Shown here one piece after another: positions 7,343 through 16,047 of a stretch of DNA of 64,000 nt. Source of the stretch: Pseudomonas sp. BGI-2 (GTDB lineage Bacteria; Pseudomonadota; Gammaproteobacteria; Pseudomonadales; Pseudomonadaceae); assembly GCF_004310295.1 (NCBI RefSeq), contig NZ_SISB01000005.1, forward strand, positions 62,001 to 126,000. The letters run 5' to 3'. The notes beneath the pieces were generated by a model. The model made no database searches and was not told the origin of the DNA. It worked only from the letters and a program-made list of their open reading frames with translations. A program made the position numbers and the translations under genes. Within the stretch, counting starts at the first letter, position 1. Each line of letters begins with the position of its first letter.

Positions 7343-8683
7343 CTAAGCCGGATGCACGGGCAACACCACCAACGCCTCCAACCCGCCCTTCGACCGATTG
7401 CGCAGTTTCAATTCCCCGCCATGCTCCAACACAATAGCCCGCGCCGCCGATAATCCTAACCCGACTCCCCCGGTACTTTTGTTACGCGATCCTTCCAGGC
7501 GAAAGAACGGCGTGAATACCTGTTCATGACTCGACTCGGGAATCCCCGGCCCACGATCCAGTACTTTGATCCGCACGTCCCCGGCAGCAGGTATCAGTTC
7601 AATAGCCGGCTCACTTGCGTACTTGATCGCGTTATCGAGCAGATTGGTCATCACCCGCTTAAGCCCCAACGGTCGCCCGAAATACACCAGTCGCAGCGGC
7701 CCGCTGAACGCGATGTCGACACCCTGATCCCGATAATCATCCAGCAACGTTTGCAGCAATTCCGCCAGATCAAACTGGGTCGCCGGCTCAAGCCGGGCAT
7801 CATCCCGGAAGAACTCCAGCGCCGAATTGATCATCGCCTGCATTTCATCCACATCACGAAACAGCCGCTGCTGTTGCTCGCTGTCTTCAATGAATTCCCC
7901 GCGCAAGCGCATCCGCGTCAGGGGCGCGCGCAGGTCGTGGGAGATGGCGGCGAGCATTTGGGTACGGTCGCGGATGAAGTGTTGCAGTTGGGCCTGCATG
8001 GCGTTGAACGCGAGGATCGCCTGACGAATTTCTTGGGGGCCGAGGGGTTCGATGGGCGGCGCGCGGAAGTCCACACCGAAACGCCGGGCGCCGTCGGCGA
8101 AGTGTTGCAAAGGTGTGGCGAGGCGGCGGGTGGCGATCAGTGTGACGAGGGTGGTAGAGATGAGTACCAACAAGATGACGATCAGGTAGCGTGGCGTATC
8201 GTCGAGGCCCCAATTGCGCGAGTGTGCGGCGAACAACAGCCAGGAGGCGTCCGGCAACTCGATCAGCAGCGCGTAATGCCCGTCCGCCGAGTTTTCCGTC
8301 CAGTCGGCCGGCTCATAGACCTGGATACGACCGGCGAATTTAAGCAACGGTTGCAGGACGGTCGAGCCGACTTCCGAATCCAGATCCTCCACCGTCGGCA
8401 GATTGAGCTCGCGCCGATCAAGGTGCCAACTGACGGTGAAGCCGTCATCGCTGACGGATTGCGCCAGCTGGCTGCGCAGTGGTGCCGGGGCGGCCTGGAT
8501 GATACGGGTGATGGCGGCCATTTTTTCCAGCAACCCGGTTTCGGTCAGTGGCGGGCGCGCCCACACGCCGGCCAGTTGGATAAACAGCCCGTTGAGCGCC
8601 AGCGAAATGAGCATCGCCAGAATGATCGTCAAAGCGATCCAGCGCGCCACCGTGTCCCGGCGAATCCGTTTCAGCCAGCTCAT
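7343..8683 (-). CDS. Two-component sensor histidine kinase (EnvZ/RstB-like architecture)
   Basis: 446 residues. Membrane segments lie near residues 12-34 and 165-187 and enclose a periplasmic sensor loop of about 130 residues. A HAMP linker follows, then the H box AAISHDLRAPLTRMR near residue 245 with the phospho-accepting histidine, the N box NLLDNAIKYA, and the ATP-binding motifs DRGPGIP and GVGLGLSAAR. The start codon overlaps the end of the response regulator gene by 4 bases, so the pair is co-translated. The signal is not deducible. It could be a local name such as rstB or envZ homologue, but I cannot assign one. Confidence 0.92.
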   Translation of the reverse strand: MSWLKRIRRDTVARWIALTIILAMLISLALNGLFIQLAGVWARPPLTETGLLEKMAAITRIIQAAPAPLRSQLAQSVSDDGFTVSWHLDRRELNLPTVEDLDSEVGSTVLQPLLKFAGRIQVYEPADWTENSADGHYALLIELPDASWLLFAAHSRNWGLDDTPRYLIVILLVLISTTLVTLIATRRLATPLQHFADGARRFGVDFRAPPIEPLGPQEIRQAILAFNAMQAQLQHFIRDRTQMLAAISHDLRAPLTRMRLRGEFIEDSEQQQRLFRDVDEMQAMINSALEFFRDDARLEPATQFDLAELLQTLLDDYRDQGVDIAFSGPLRLVYFGRPLGLKRVMTNLLDNAIKYASEPAIELIPAAGDVRIKVLDRGPGIPESSHEQVFTPFFRLEGSRNKSTGGVGLGLSAARAIVLEHGGELKLRNRSKGGLEALVVLPVHPA

Positions 8684-9390
8684 CGTCGGGTCACGCTGGG
8701 GGTGAACAGGTAGCCGCCATTACGCACGGTGCGAATCATCGCCGGACGTTTACTGTCGGATTCGAGTTTGCGCCGCAGGCGGCTGACTTGCACATCGATG
8801 CTGCGATCGAACGCGTCATGGCAATGCCCGCGCGCCAGGTCCAGCAACCGCTCGCGGGTGAGAATGCGCTGGGGGTGTTCGACGAAAACCAGCAGCAAGT
8901 CGAACTCGCCGGCCGAGAGCGGGATCATCACATTGTCCGGCGAACGCAGTTCACGACGTGTGACGTCGAGGTGCCAGTCGGCGAAGTCGATCAACGGCCG
9001 CGGGCGCTCCTGCACGACCGGGCGGCGCTCGTCCACGCGGCGCAACACGGCGCGCACTCGGGCCAGCAGCTCACGGGCGTCGAAGGGTTTGGTCAGGTAA
9101 TCATCGGCGCCCAGCTCGAGCCCGACGACCCGATCACTGAGTTCACCCATGGCGGTCAGCATGATCACCGGCATGGCGTAGCGAATCCGCAATTGCTGAC
9201 ACAGGATCAATCCACTGTCCCCCGGCAGCATCACATCAAGAATGATCAGGTCCGGCGGCTGTCGCTCGATGGCCGCCCACAGCGACGCGCCGTCGGTGGC
9301 GACTTCGACGCTGTAGCCGTGCTGCACGAAGAATTTTTTTAGCAGATCGAGGACTTCAAGGTCGTCGTCCACAATTAAAAGGCTGTTCAC
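8680..9390 (-). CDS. OmpR-family response regulator
   Basis: 236 residues. The receiver domain begins LLIVDDDLEVLDLL with the acidic pair, carries the phospho-acceptor aspartate in DLIILDVMLPGDSG near residue 53, and has the conserved K in LTKPFDARELLARVRA near residue 103. A winged-helix DNA-binding domain follows, with LSAGEFDLL and SIDVQVSRLRRKL motifs. It is the first gene of an operon with the sensor kinase, and its targets are probably local. The gene runs away from mlaA; the roughly 170-base gap holds both promoters. No adjacent transporter or porin gives a clue to the stimulus. Confidence 0.93.
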   Translation of the reverse strand: MNSLLIVDDDLEVLDLLKKFFVQHGYSVEVATDGASLWAAIERQPPDLIILDVMLPGDSGLILCQQLRIRYAMPVIMLTAMGELSDRVVGLELGADDYLTKPFDARELLARVRAVLRRVDERRPVVQERPRPLIDFADWHLDVTRRELRSPDNVMIPLSAGEFDLLLVFVEHPQRILTRERLLDLARGHCHDAFDRSIDVQVSRLRRKLESDSKRPAMIRTVRNGGYLFTPSVTRR

Positions 9391-9558
9391 CGAAGGTCAC
9401 TTGAGGGGGCGAATGGAACCGCCATCTAAAACCATTCACAGCAGCGCGTCATATATTTCAATCCTGCAATAAAACGTCAGCGCCGCAATAAACCAGACAT
9501 CTTTGCGCAAGGCTCGGGGTTCAGCATCTCGGCGAATTCCTCCCCGAGACTCGCGTCC

Positions 9559-10350
9559 ATGTTGCCTTTCAAATGTGTTCCCTGGCTGGCCCGCAACACT
9601 TCGATCGCCATGTTCGCCGCAGGGCTGGCCGGTTGCAGCAGCCAACCGCCTTCGTCCGCCACCGTGACCTGCGCCGAAATCAGCTATTCGGTGTACGACC
9701 CGGTGGAACCGTTCAACCGCGGCATCTTCGCGTTCAATCGGGTGGTCGACGACTACGCTCTGGCGCCGGTCGCTCGTGGCTATCGTTACTTGCCGGACTT
9801 TTTCCAGACGGGTGTGCATAACTTTGTGGCGAACTTTGGCGAGCCGAAGGTCTTTATCAATGACCTGCTGCAAGGCAATCCGATGCGTTCGGTCAACACC
9901 TTTGGGCGTTTCGCGTTGAACACCACGGTCGGCGTGGTGGGTTTGATCGACGTTTCCGGCATGGCCGGCATCCCGCGTCACGACGCGGACTTTGGCCAGA
10001 CGTTTGGCGTGTGGGGCATCGGCAACGGTCCGATCGTCGAGCTGCCAGTGTTCGGCACTTCAAACAGCCGCGACGCCGCCGGGCGAGTGCTGAGTTTTGT
10101 GGTCGACCCGTTCGGCAGCAACAGCGATACCGTGGACACGCTGTCCACCATCAACACGGTCGGCGGCATCGTCGATGGTCGAGCAGAAGCGTTACCGCTG
10201 ACCGACAGCCTGCAAAAACTGCCGGATTACTACAGCACCTTACGCAACGTAGTCGCCGAGCATCGTGCTGCTTACGTGGCGGATGGCAAGCAAGGCTCAG
10301 CGCAAACAACCAAACCTCTATGCGAAGGAGCACCGGCCGATGGTTTCTGA
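9559..10350 (+). CDS. mlaA: MlaA (VacJ) family outer-membrane lipoprotein
   Basis: 263 residues. An N-terminal hydrophobic stretch leads to the lipobox LAGC near residue 25. The MlaA signature YDPVEPFNRGIFAFN follows near residue 45, then VHNFVANFGEPKVFINDLLQG and NTTVGVVGLIDVSGMAGI. MlaA sits as a ring in the outer-membrane inner leaflet and removes misplaced phospholipids for retrograde transport to MlaC and MlaFEDB, keeping lipid asymmetry. The mlaFEDCB genes are not nearby, which is usual for mlaA. The gene is next to a two-component system on the opposite strand, and its end overlaps the following small gene by 11 bases. Confidence 0.92.
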   Translation: MLPFKCVPWLARNTSIAMFAAGLAGCSSQPPSSATVTCAEISYSVYDPVEPFNRGIFAFNRVVDDYALAPVARGYRYLPDFFQTGVHNFVANFGEPKVFINDLLQGNPMRSVNTFGRFALNTTVGVVGLIDVSGMAGIPRHDADFGQTFGVWGIGNGPIVELPVFGTSNSRDAAGRVLSFVVDPFGSNSDTVDTLSTINTVGGIVDGRAEALPLTDSLQKLPDYYSTLRNVVAEHRAAYVADGKQGSAQTTKPLCEGAPADGF

Positions 10351-10603
10351 AGGCAATAGTTTGACTCTGCAACAACGGGTGACCCAACACGACGCAGCCA
10401 ATCTGCACTGCCGGGAAATCACCCTGCGCCTGTCACCGGACTGTCGCCAACTGGTGCTCAGCCGCTACGCAGAACACTATGGTCCGGCGGTGGTGCGCTG
10501 GATAGAGCGCAGTCATACAGTGTCGGTGAGCGAGTTGTTTCGCTGGCTCGTGGCCAATGGGGAAACCAGTGTCATGACAGCGGACAGCCTTTCGCTGCCT
10601 TGA
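10340..10603 (+). CDS. Hypothetical protein overlapping the end of mlaA
   Basis: 87 residues from ATG 10340, chosen because GAAGGAG lies about 10 bases upstream; an in-frame start at 10265 would overlap mlaA deeply. The sequence (CREITLRLSPDCRQLVLSRY, then WIERSHTVSVSELFRWLVANG) looks like a compact helical cytoplasmic protein with two cysteines and no signal peptide. The 11-base overlap with mlaA suggests co-expression. I do not recognise a family. Confidence 0.6.
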   Translation: MVSEGNSLTLQQRVTQHDAANLHCREITLRLSPDCRQLVLSRYAEHYGPAVVRWIERSHTVSVSELFRWLVANGETSVMTADSLSLP

Positions 10604-10755
10604 TGAAGCGCCATCAATCCTTTTATGGGTGTGGGCGATGCCGAATCGATCATCGCTTGTTACAGATTCAGCAGCAAGCCAGTGGCCATCAGATAAACCT
10701 GGGCGCTGGCTGCGCTATCATCGCGCGCTCTGTGCACCAAGAGTCTTGAACCTGC

Positions 10756-12675
10756 ATGCCCATGTCTTCGCCATTCCCCGACGGCCATCGCTCTCTGCCA
10801 CCGGTCCTCGCCGGCCCGCTGTTGCGGCGCCTGGAGCCCACGCGCCTGGTGCTCTGGCTGGTGGGAACCCGGGCCTTGTCGCTGACATTGCGCCTGCAAG
10901 GTGTCGGCGACATTCGCCTCGACGCCGGGCAATGCACGGTCATCCCGGTTGGCCGTCATGCCTTCGTTCATCTGATCGATGTGCCGCTGACGACCGCCCT
11001 GCCCTGCGACACCCAGATCGACTATGACCTGCTGATTGATGACGCCACCGGCATCGCCGACTGGGCGCCTCATCTGCTGTACGGCGAAGCCCGTTGTCCT
11101 AACTTTGTTTTGCGTTCGCGCATCGATCAGTTGATGCACGGTTCCTGCCGTAAACCGCATTATCCGGCAGCCGACGGTTTGCTGTGCGTCGATCGTTTTC
11201 TGGCGACGGAGCATGCCGCGACAGAGCGCCCGGCCCTGCTGATGATGAGCGGCGATCAGGTGTACGCCGACGATGTCGCCGGCCCGATGTTGCGGGCCAT
11301 CCATGCCCTGATCGCGCAACTGGGGCTGTTCGAAGAACACCTCGACGGTGCGGTGGTCAGCGACAGCGCCAAGCTGTACGAGCACCCGGCCAGTTACTAC
11401 CATCGTGCGGATTTGTTACCGGCGCTTGAGAGCAACAAAACCTTGCGCGAGCGATTTTTCGGCGGGGCGCGTAAGCCGATTTTCACCAGCAGCAGTGCCG
11501 ACAACCATCTGGTGACGTTCGCCGAAGTCATGGCCATGTACCTGCTGGTCTGGTCGCCGACACCCTGGACGCTGATCGCGCCACAACCACCCGCGCTGAC
11601 GCCCGAAAGACGCAAACGTTATGCCCTCGAACAAACGCGCATCGATGACTTCAAGGCAGGTCTTGGCGGTGTCGGGCGGGCGATGGCGCATCTGCCGTGC
11701 CTGATGATTTTCGACGACCATGACATCACCGATGACTGGAATCTTTCCGCGCAATGGGAGGAAACGGCCTACGGCCATCCGTTCTCCAAGCGCATCATCG
11801 GCAACGCGCTGCTCGCCTACATGCTGTGCCAGGGCTGGGGCAACAACCCGGATGCGTTCGGCGGCGTCCTGGAAAAAACCCGTTTGTTGAGTGCCACCGG
11901 GCACGACCATTATCTCGACAGCGACGTCCAGGACGAGCTGATCGATGAGCTGCTCGGTTTTCAACACTGGCACTACGTGCTGCCCACCACCCCGGCGCTG
12001 GTCGTCATCGATACCCGCACCCGACGCTGGCGCAGCGAGATGAACCTCAAGCAACCTTCAGGTCTGCTGGACTGGGAAGCGCTCAGCGAACTGCAACAGG
12101 AACTGCTGGATCATCCGTCGGCGATCATCGTTTCGCCCGCGCCGATCTTCGGCGTCAAACTGATCGAAACCGTACAAAAAGTGTTCAGCTGGTGCGGTTA
12201 TCCGCTGCTGGTCGACGCGGAAAACTGGATGGCCCATCGCGGCGCGGCCCAGGTCATCCTGAACATTTTCCGACACTCGCGGACACCCGGTAACTACGTG
12301 GTGCTGTCGGGTGATGTGCATTATTCCTTCGTCTACGAAGTCCTGATCCGACACCGCAAGGCCGGCCCGCGAATCTGGCAGATCACCAGCAGCGGCATCA
12401 AAAACGAATTCCCGCCCGCGCTGCTCGAATGGTTCGACCGCCTCAACCGCTGGCTCTACTCACCGCGCTCGCCCCTGAACTGGCTGACCAAACGCCGACG
12501 GATGCGCATCACCCCGCACATCCCTGAACATGCTGAAGCGGGTGAGCGGCTGTGGAATTCGGCGGGGATCGGCCAAGTGTTCTTCAATGAGAAAGGACAA
12601 CCCCAGGAAATTTATCAGCACAACTCAAACGGTGCGCCGAAGACGCGAATGATCGCGCCTGACAATGACGACTGA
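10756..12675 (+). CDS. PhoD-like metallophosphatase family protein
   Basis: 639 residues with the calcineurin-like metal-binding motifs of the PhoD superfamily: MMSGDQVYADDVAGPM near residue 165, LMIFDDHDITDDWN near residue 318, and VLSGDVHYSFVYEV near residue 516. An N-terminal beta-rich part of about 120 residues precedes them. There is no Tat or Sec signal, so unlike classic secreted PhoD it is probably cytoplasmic; pseudomonads carry such signal-less homologues. The substrate is unknown, and phosphodiester or phosphomonoester hydrolysis is inferred from family. A short 14-base gap to the next gene suggests co-transcription. Confidence 0.85.
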   Translation: MPMSSPFPDGHRSLPPVLAGPLLRRLEPTRLVLWLVGTRALSLTLRLQGVGDIRLDAGQCTVIPVGRHAFVHLIDVPLTTALPCDTQIDYDLLIDDATGIADWAPHLLYGEARCPNFVLRSRIDQLMHGSCRKPHYPAADGLLCVDRFLATEHAATERPALLMMSGDQVYADDVAGPMLRAIHALIAQLGLFEEHLDGAVVSDSAKLYEHPASYYHRADLLPALESNKTLRERFFGGARKPIFTSSSADNHLVTFAEVMAMYLLVWSPTPWTLIAPQPPALTPERRKRYALEQTRIDDFKAGLGGVGRAMAHLPCLMIFDDHDITDDWNLSAQWEETAYGHPFSKRIIGNALLAYMLCQGWGNNPDAFGGVLEKTRLLSATGHDHYLDSDVQDELIDELLGFQHWHYVLPTTPALVVIDTRTRRWRSEMNLKQPSGLLDWEALSELQQELLDHPSAIIVSPAPIFGVKLIETVQKVFSWCGYPLLVDAENWMAHRGAAQVILNIFRHSRTPGNYVVLSGDVHYSFVYEVLIRHRKAGPRIWQITSSGIKNEFPPALLEWFDRLNRWLYSPRSPLNWLTKRRRMRITPHIPEHAEAGERLWNSAGIGQVFFNEKGQPQEIYQHNSNGAPKTRMIAPDNDD

Positions 12676-12689
12676 ATGTGTGAGCCACC

Positions 12690-13199
12690 ATGAACCTCAC
12701 CCGAACCCTGATCATCGGCAACTCTGGCGCAGGCAAAAGTTGGCTGGCTAAACGCTTGGCCGAACGACTACACGTGCCGTGGACCGATCTCGATCGGGTT
12801 CACTGGACGTCAGATGAATGCAGCATCGCCCGCCCTCGCCCCGAAGCACTGGGCATGGCGCGAGTGCTGGCCGATGAAGAGTGCTGGGTGATCGAGGGTG
12901 TTTACGGCTGGATCGTCAGCGAAGTTATCCACCGCGCAACAGCGCTTGTCTGGCTGTGTGTTGACGACGAAAACTGCGTCGCCAATATTCGCCAGCGAGA
13001 AAACAGACCAGACAACGACGGGTTGCTGATAGCGTTGCTGGAATGGGCTGGCAGTTATCGTGCTCGCGAAGACTCCAGTGGGTTTTCCGCACACCGACAA
13101 CTGTTCGAAGGATTCAGCGGTTCAAAGATCAAACTCATGGATCGAAGTGAAATCACGGCCTTCGTGAACCCCCTTTCCGACTCATCTCACAGCGTTTAA
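12690..13199 (+). CDS. P-loop NTPase, adenylate kinase-like (FlaR/topology-modulation type)
   Basis: 169 residues. The Walker A motif IIGNSGAGKSWLAKRLAERL starts near residue 8, followed by WTDLDRVHW near residue 31, which resembles the acceptor-binding region of small nucleotide-kinase-like proteins annotated as adenylate kinase or topology modulation protein. A Walker B-like ALVWLCVDDENCVANIRQRE follows near residue 88. The substrate is not known; a role as nucleoside or small-molecule kinase is inferred from fold only. It follows the PhoD-like gene and precedes a VOC gene with 11 bases between, possibly one transcript. Confidence 0.75.
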   Translation: MNLTRTLIIGNSGAGKSWLAKRLAERLHVPWTDLDRVHWTSDECSIARPRPEALGMARVLADEECWVIEGVYGWIVSEVIHRATALVWLCVDDENCVANIRQRENRPDNDGLLIALLEWAGSYRAREDSSGFSAHRQLFEGFSGSKIKLMDRSEITAFVNPLSDSSHSV

Positions 13200-13210
13200 C
13201 AAGGATTTGT

Positions 13211-13645
13211 ATGTTTGCACGGAGCAAGTTGGTGCCCGAACTGATGGTCACCGACATCAAGAGAAGCCTGTATTTCTGGACTTCATTAGTCGGTTTCAAG
13301 ATCGCCTACGAGCGTCCAGAAGCGGGTTTCGCCTACCTCGATAAAAACGGCGTGCAAATCATGCTGGAGCAATACGCACCGAACGAAGGCCAGTGGATGA
13401 CAGGTGCATTGGAAGCGCCGTTTGGCCGGGGCATTAACTTTCAGATCACTGTTGATCTCGTCGAACCGATACTCAAGCGATTGGCAGAAGTTGAATGGCC
13501 CTTGTTCCGTCCCTGCGCCGAGGTCTGGTATCGCGCCGATGCGGTGGAAGTCGGGCAACGTGAGTTTTTGGTGCAGGATCCGGATGGGTATCTGCTTCGG
13601 CTGGTGGAAAGTTTGGGGGAGCGGGCGTTTTTGTCAGGCCGTTGA
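13211..13645 (+). CDS. VOC-family protein (glyoxalase/bleomycin-resistance fold)
   Basis: 144 residues with the paired beta-alpha-beta-beta-beta layout of the vicinal oxygen chelate superfamily: PELMVTDIKRSLYFWTSLVGF at the N-terminus, FAYLDKNGVQIMLEQ near residue 41, and VGQREFLVQDPDGYLLRLVE near residue 114 in the second half, where the conserved D-P-D-G-Y-L-L-R motif carries a probable metal ligand region. Members include glyoxalase I, dioxygenases and drug-binding resistance proteins; nothing here tells which. SD AAGGA lies 7 bases upstream of ATG 13211. Confidence 0.85.
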   Translation: MFARSKLVPELMVTDIKRSLYFWTSLVGFKIAYERPEAGFAYLDKNGVQIMLEQYAPNEGQWMTGALEAPFGRGINFQITVDLVEPILKRLAEVEWPLFRPCAEVWYRADAVEVGQREFLVQDPDGYLLRLVESLGERAFLSGR

Positions 13646-13678
13646 GGTCACCACGCAAAAATCTGTAGCGCGACGCAT

Positions 13679-13785
13679 GATCGTTCCCACGCTCTGCGTG
13701 GGAGTGCAGCCCCGGACGCTCCGCGTCCCAAAAGCGGACGCAGAGCGTCCATTGAGGCATTCCCACGCAGAGCGTGGGAACGATA
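13679..13785. repeat. Nested palindromic repeat element (cgttcccacgc type)
   Basis: The outer arms are each self-complementary units (TTCCCACGCTCTGCGTGGGA at the left; its near-mirror TTCCCACGCAGAGCGTGGGA at the right) and also pair with each other. Between them is an inner pair GGACGCTCCGCGTCC and GGACGCAGAGCGTCC. Single or partial units of the same family occur at 28099-28118 and 35390-35440. It lies between the converging VOC and aminotransferase genes. Confidence 0.85.
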
Positions 13786-13791
13786 ACTCTC

Positions 13792-14967
13792 CTAGGCGGT
13801 GGTTAGAGCCCGACAAACCCCTCTGACAATCATCTCCACTTCCCGCTCATCAATCGTCAGCGGTGGCAGGAGGCGAATGGTTTTGCCCCGCGTCACATTG
13901 ATCAGCAAGCCGTGATCCCGTGCGGCGATCAGGGTCAGGTCGCGGATCGGCTGCTTGAGTTCGATGCCGATCATCAACCCTTGGCCACGAATCGCCAGGA
14001 CGTTCGAGTCGTCTGCCAGTTCGGCACGCAGTCTGGCCAGCAGACGTTCGCCCTGCAGTCTGGCGTTTTCCAGCAGGCCCTGTTCTTCGATGATGTCCAG
14101 CACTGTGCAGCCGATACGGCACGCCAGCGGGTTGCCGCCGAAGGTGCTGCCGTGGCTGCCGGGGGTGAACAGATCGGCGGCTTTGCCCCGGGCCAGGCAG
14201 GCGCCGATGGGAATGCCGTTGCCGAGGCCTTTGGCCAGGGTCATGACGTCCGGGACGATGCCTTCATGCTGGAAAGCGAACCACCGGCCGGTTCGACCGA
14301 TGCCGGTCTGGATTTCGTCGAGCATCATCAGCCAGGCGCGCCGGTTGCACAGGTCGCGTACGGCTTTCAGGTAACCGGCAGGCGCCAACTGGACACCGCT
14401 TTCGCCCTGAATCGGTTCCATCAGAATCGCCACGATGCGCGGGCCATGAACCTGCTGCACCTTTTCCAGCGCATGGAGGTCGCCGAAGGGCACTTTAACG
14501 AAGTCGCCGGGCAACTCATTGAATCCCAAACGCACGGCCGGGCCGTCGCTGGCGGAAAGAGTGCCCAATGTCCGGCCGTGGAAGGCGTTTTCCATGACCA
14601 CCACCAGCGGCCGTTCGACGCCTTTGTGCCAGCCGTAAAGCCGCGCGAGTTTCAGTGCGGTTTCATTAGCTTCGGCACCGGAGTTGTTGAAGAACGCCCG
14701 CTCCATGCCCGCCAACTTCGTCAGTTTCTTCGCCAACCGTTGCTGCCAGTCGATGCTGTAGAGATTGGAGGTGTGCAGCAGCAGTCCGGCCTGCTCGCTG
14801 ATCGCCGACACGATTCGAGGATGGGAGTGGCCAACGTTGGTCACCGCCACACCCGCCACCGCATCCAGATACTCACGACCCGCCTGATCCCAAAGTCGAG
14901 TGCCCAGGCCTTTGCTGAAACTCAGGGCCAGAGGTTGGTAAGTGGTCATCAGGCAGGCGGCGGTCAT
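13792..14967 (-). CDS. Class III PLP aminotransferase (acetylornithine/aspartate aminotransferase family, ArgD-like)
   Basis: 391 residues from ATG 14967, chosen because GGAG lies 9 bases upstream; in-frame starts occur at 14985 and 14949. Class III motifs are [18 protein letters not shown] near residue 95, [29 protein letters not shown] near residue 225 with the PLP-contacting aspartate, and [14 protein letters not shown] near residue 250 with the PLP lysine. The protein probably transfers an amino group from an omega-amino compound such as N-acetylornithine to 2-oxoglutarate. It is an isolated argD paralogue, not in an arginine operon, and is divergent from a LysR gene that may regulate it, so the physiological substrate is uncertain. 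Confidence 0.9.
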   Translation of the reverse strand: MTAACLMTTYQPLALSFSKGLGTRLWDQAGREYLDAVAGVAVTNVGHSHPRIVSAISEQAGLLLHTSNLYSIDWQQRLAKKLTKLAGMERAFFNNSGAEANETALKLARLYGWHKGVERPLVVVMENAFHGRTLGTLSASDGPAVRLGFNELPGDFVKVPFGDLHALEKVQQVHGPRIVAILMEPIQGESGVQLAPAGYLKAVRDLCNRRAWLMMLDEIQTGIGRTGRWFAFQHEGIVPDVMTLAKGLGNGIPIGACLARGKAADLFTPGSHGSTFGGNPLACRIGCTVLDIIEEQGLLENARLQGERLLARLRAELADDSNVLAIRGQGLMIGIELKQPIRDLTLIAARDHGLLINVTRGKTIRLLPPLTIDEREVEMIVRGVCRALTTA

Positions 14968-15069
14968 GACATCAAGCTCCATCAATTGTCGGTGTTTTTG
15001 CAGTATGGTTAGCCACCTGAGCTGGATAAACGCTGTAACACTTCAATCATCTTAAAGCTGAGCTTGATA

Positions 15070-15975
15070 ATGGATTTGTTCCAGGCAATGACGGTTTACG
15101 TAAGGGTGGTGGAAGCCGGCAGCATGACTGCGGCCGCACAGCAGTGCGAAATGTCCACGACCATGGTCGGCAACCACCTTCGCGCGCTGGAGCAACGTCT
15201 GGGTGTGCGCTTGTTGAACCGTACGACGCGGCGCCAGCGACTGACGGAATTCGGCTCGGCTTATTACCAGCGCTGTCTGGAGGTGCTGGGATTGGTGGCC
15301 GATTCCGAACGCTTGGCTGAACAGAGCCAGGACACGCCGAGCGGGATCTTGCGCATCACTGCTCCGCTGACCTTCGGCACTGAAAAGCTCGCACCAGCGC
15401 TTAGCGAGTTCACCCTGCGTTACCCGCAAGTCAAACTGGACGTGGTGCTCACCAATGGGCGACCCGATCTTCTCGAGAACGGCCTCGACGTGGCGTTTCG
15501 CTTGGGCGCGATTGAACCGTCCAACCTGATCGCCCGTCCGCTCATCGACTACACGCTGACCATGTGCGCCTCGAAGGACTATCTGGCACGCCGAGGCACA
15601 CCGGAAAAACCCGAAGACCTGCAACATCATGACTGCTTGTCGTTTGCCTATCCGGTTGGCGATGACTGGCAATCCGTGGAAAAACATTGGCGCCTGAGCG
15701 GGCCGGAAGGCGAAGTGATGGTGGCCGTCAGAGGCCCGATGCTGATCAACAGTTCGGCCGGGCTGCATCAGGCTGCTCGAACCGGGATGGGCGTCGTGAT
15801 GTTGCCCGACGCGTTGGTCGAGCAGGATTTGCTGGACGAAAAACTGGTGGCGTTGATGCAGAACTATCAACTGCCGAGCCGGTCGATGCACCTGGTGTAC
15901 GCCCAGGATCGCTACCGCTTACCGAAATTGCGTCACTTCGTCGACTTCGCCATGCAGTTGTGGGCCAAACACTAG
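15070..15975 (+). CDS. LysR-family transcriptional regulator
   Basis: 301 residues from ATG 15070 (a TTG two codons earlier is less likely). The N-terminal winged helix-turn-helix MTVYVRVVEAGSMTAAAQQC is followed by the recognition helix MVGNHLRALEQRLGVRLLNR, typical of LysR regulators, then the effector domain with APLTFGTEKLAPALSEF near residue 97. This matches the subgroup annotated as LysR substrate-binding regulators of the AaeR/DmlR type. It is divergent from the ArgD-like aminotransferase with about 100 bases between, the usual LysR-target layout, so it may control that gene. The effector is unknown. Confidence 0.92.
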   Translation: MDLFQAMTVYVRVVEAGSMTAAAQQCEMSTTMVGNHLRALEQRLGVRLLNRTTRRQRLTEFGSAYYQRCLEVLGLVADSERLAEQSQDTPSGILRITAPLTFGTEKLAPALSEFTLRYPQVKLDVVLTNGRPDLLENGLDVAFRLGAIEPSNLIARPLIDYTLTMCASKDYLARRGTPEKPEDLQHHDCLSFAYPVGDDWQSVEKHWRLSGPEGEVMVAVRGPMLINSSAGLHQAARTGMGVVMLPDALVEQDLLDEKLVALMQNYQLPSRSMHLVYAQDRYRLPKLRHFVDFAMQLWAKH

Positions 15976-16047
15976 CGGGGGCTACACGCCATGCACTAAT
16001 CTCCTCGACTGAAGGGTCACTTTGATATCAGTGCAGGGAGAGCGGTG

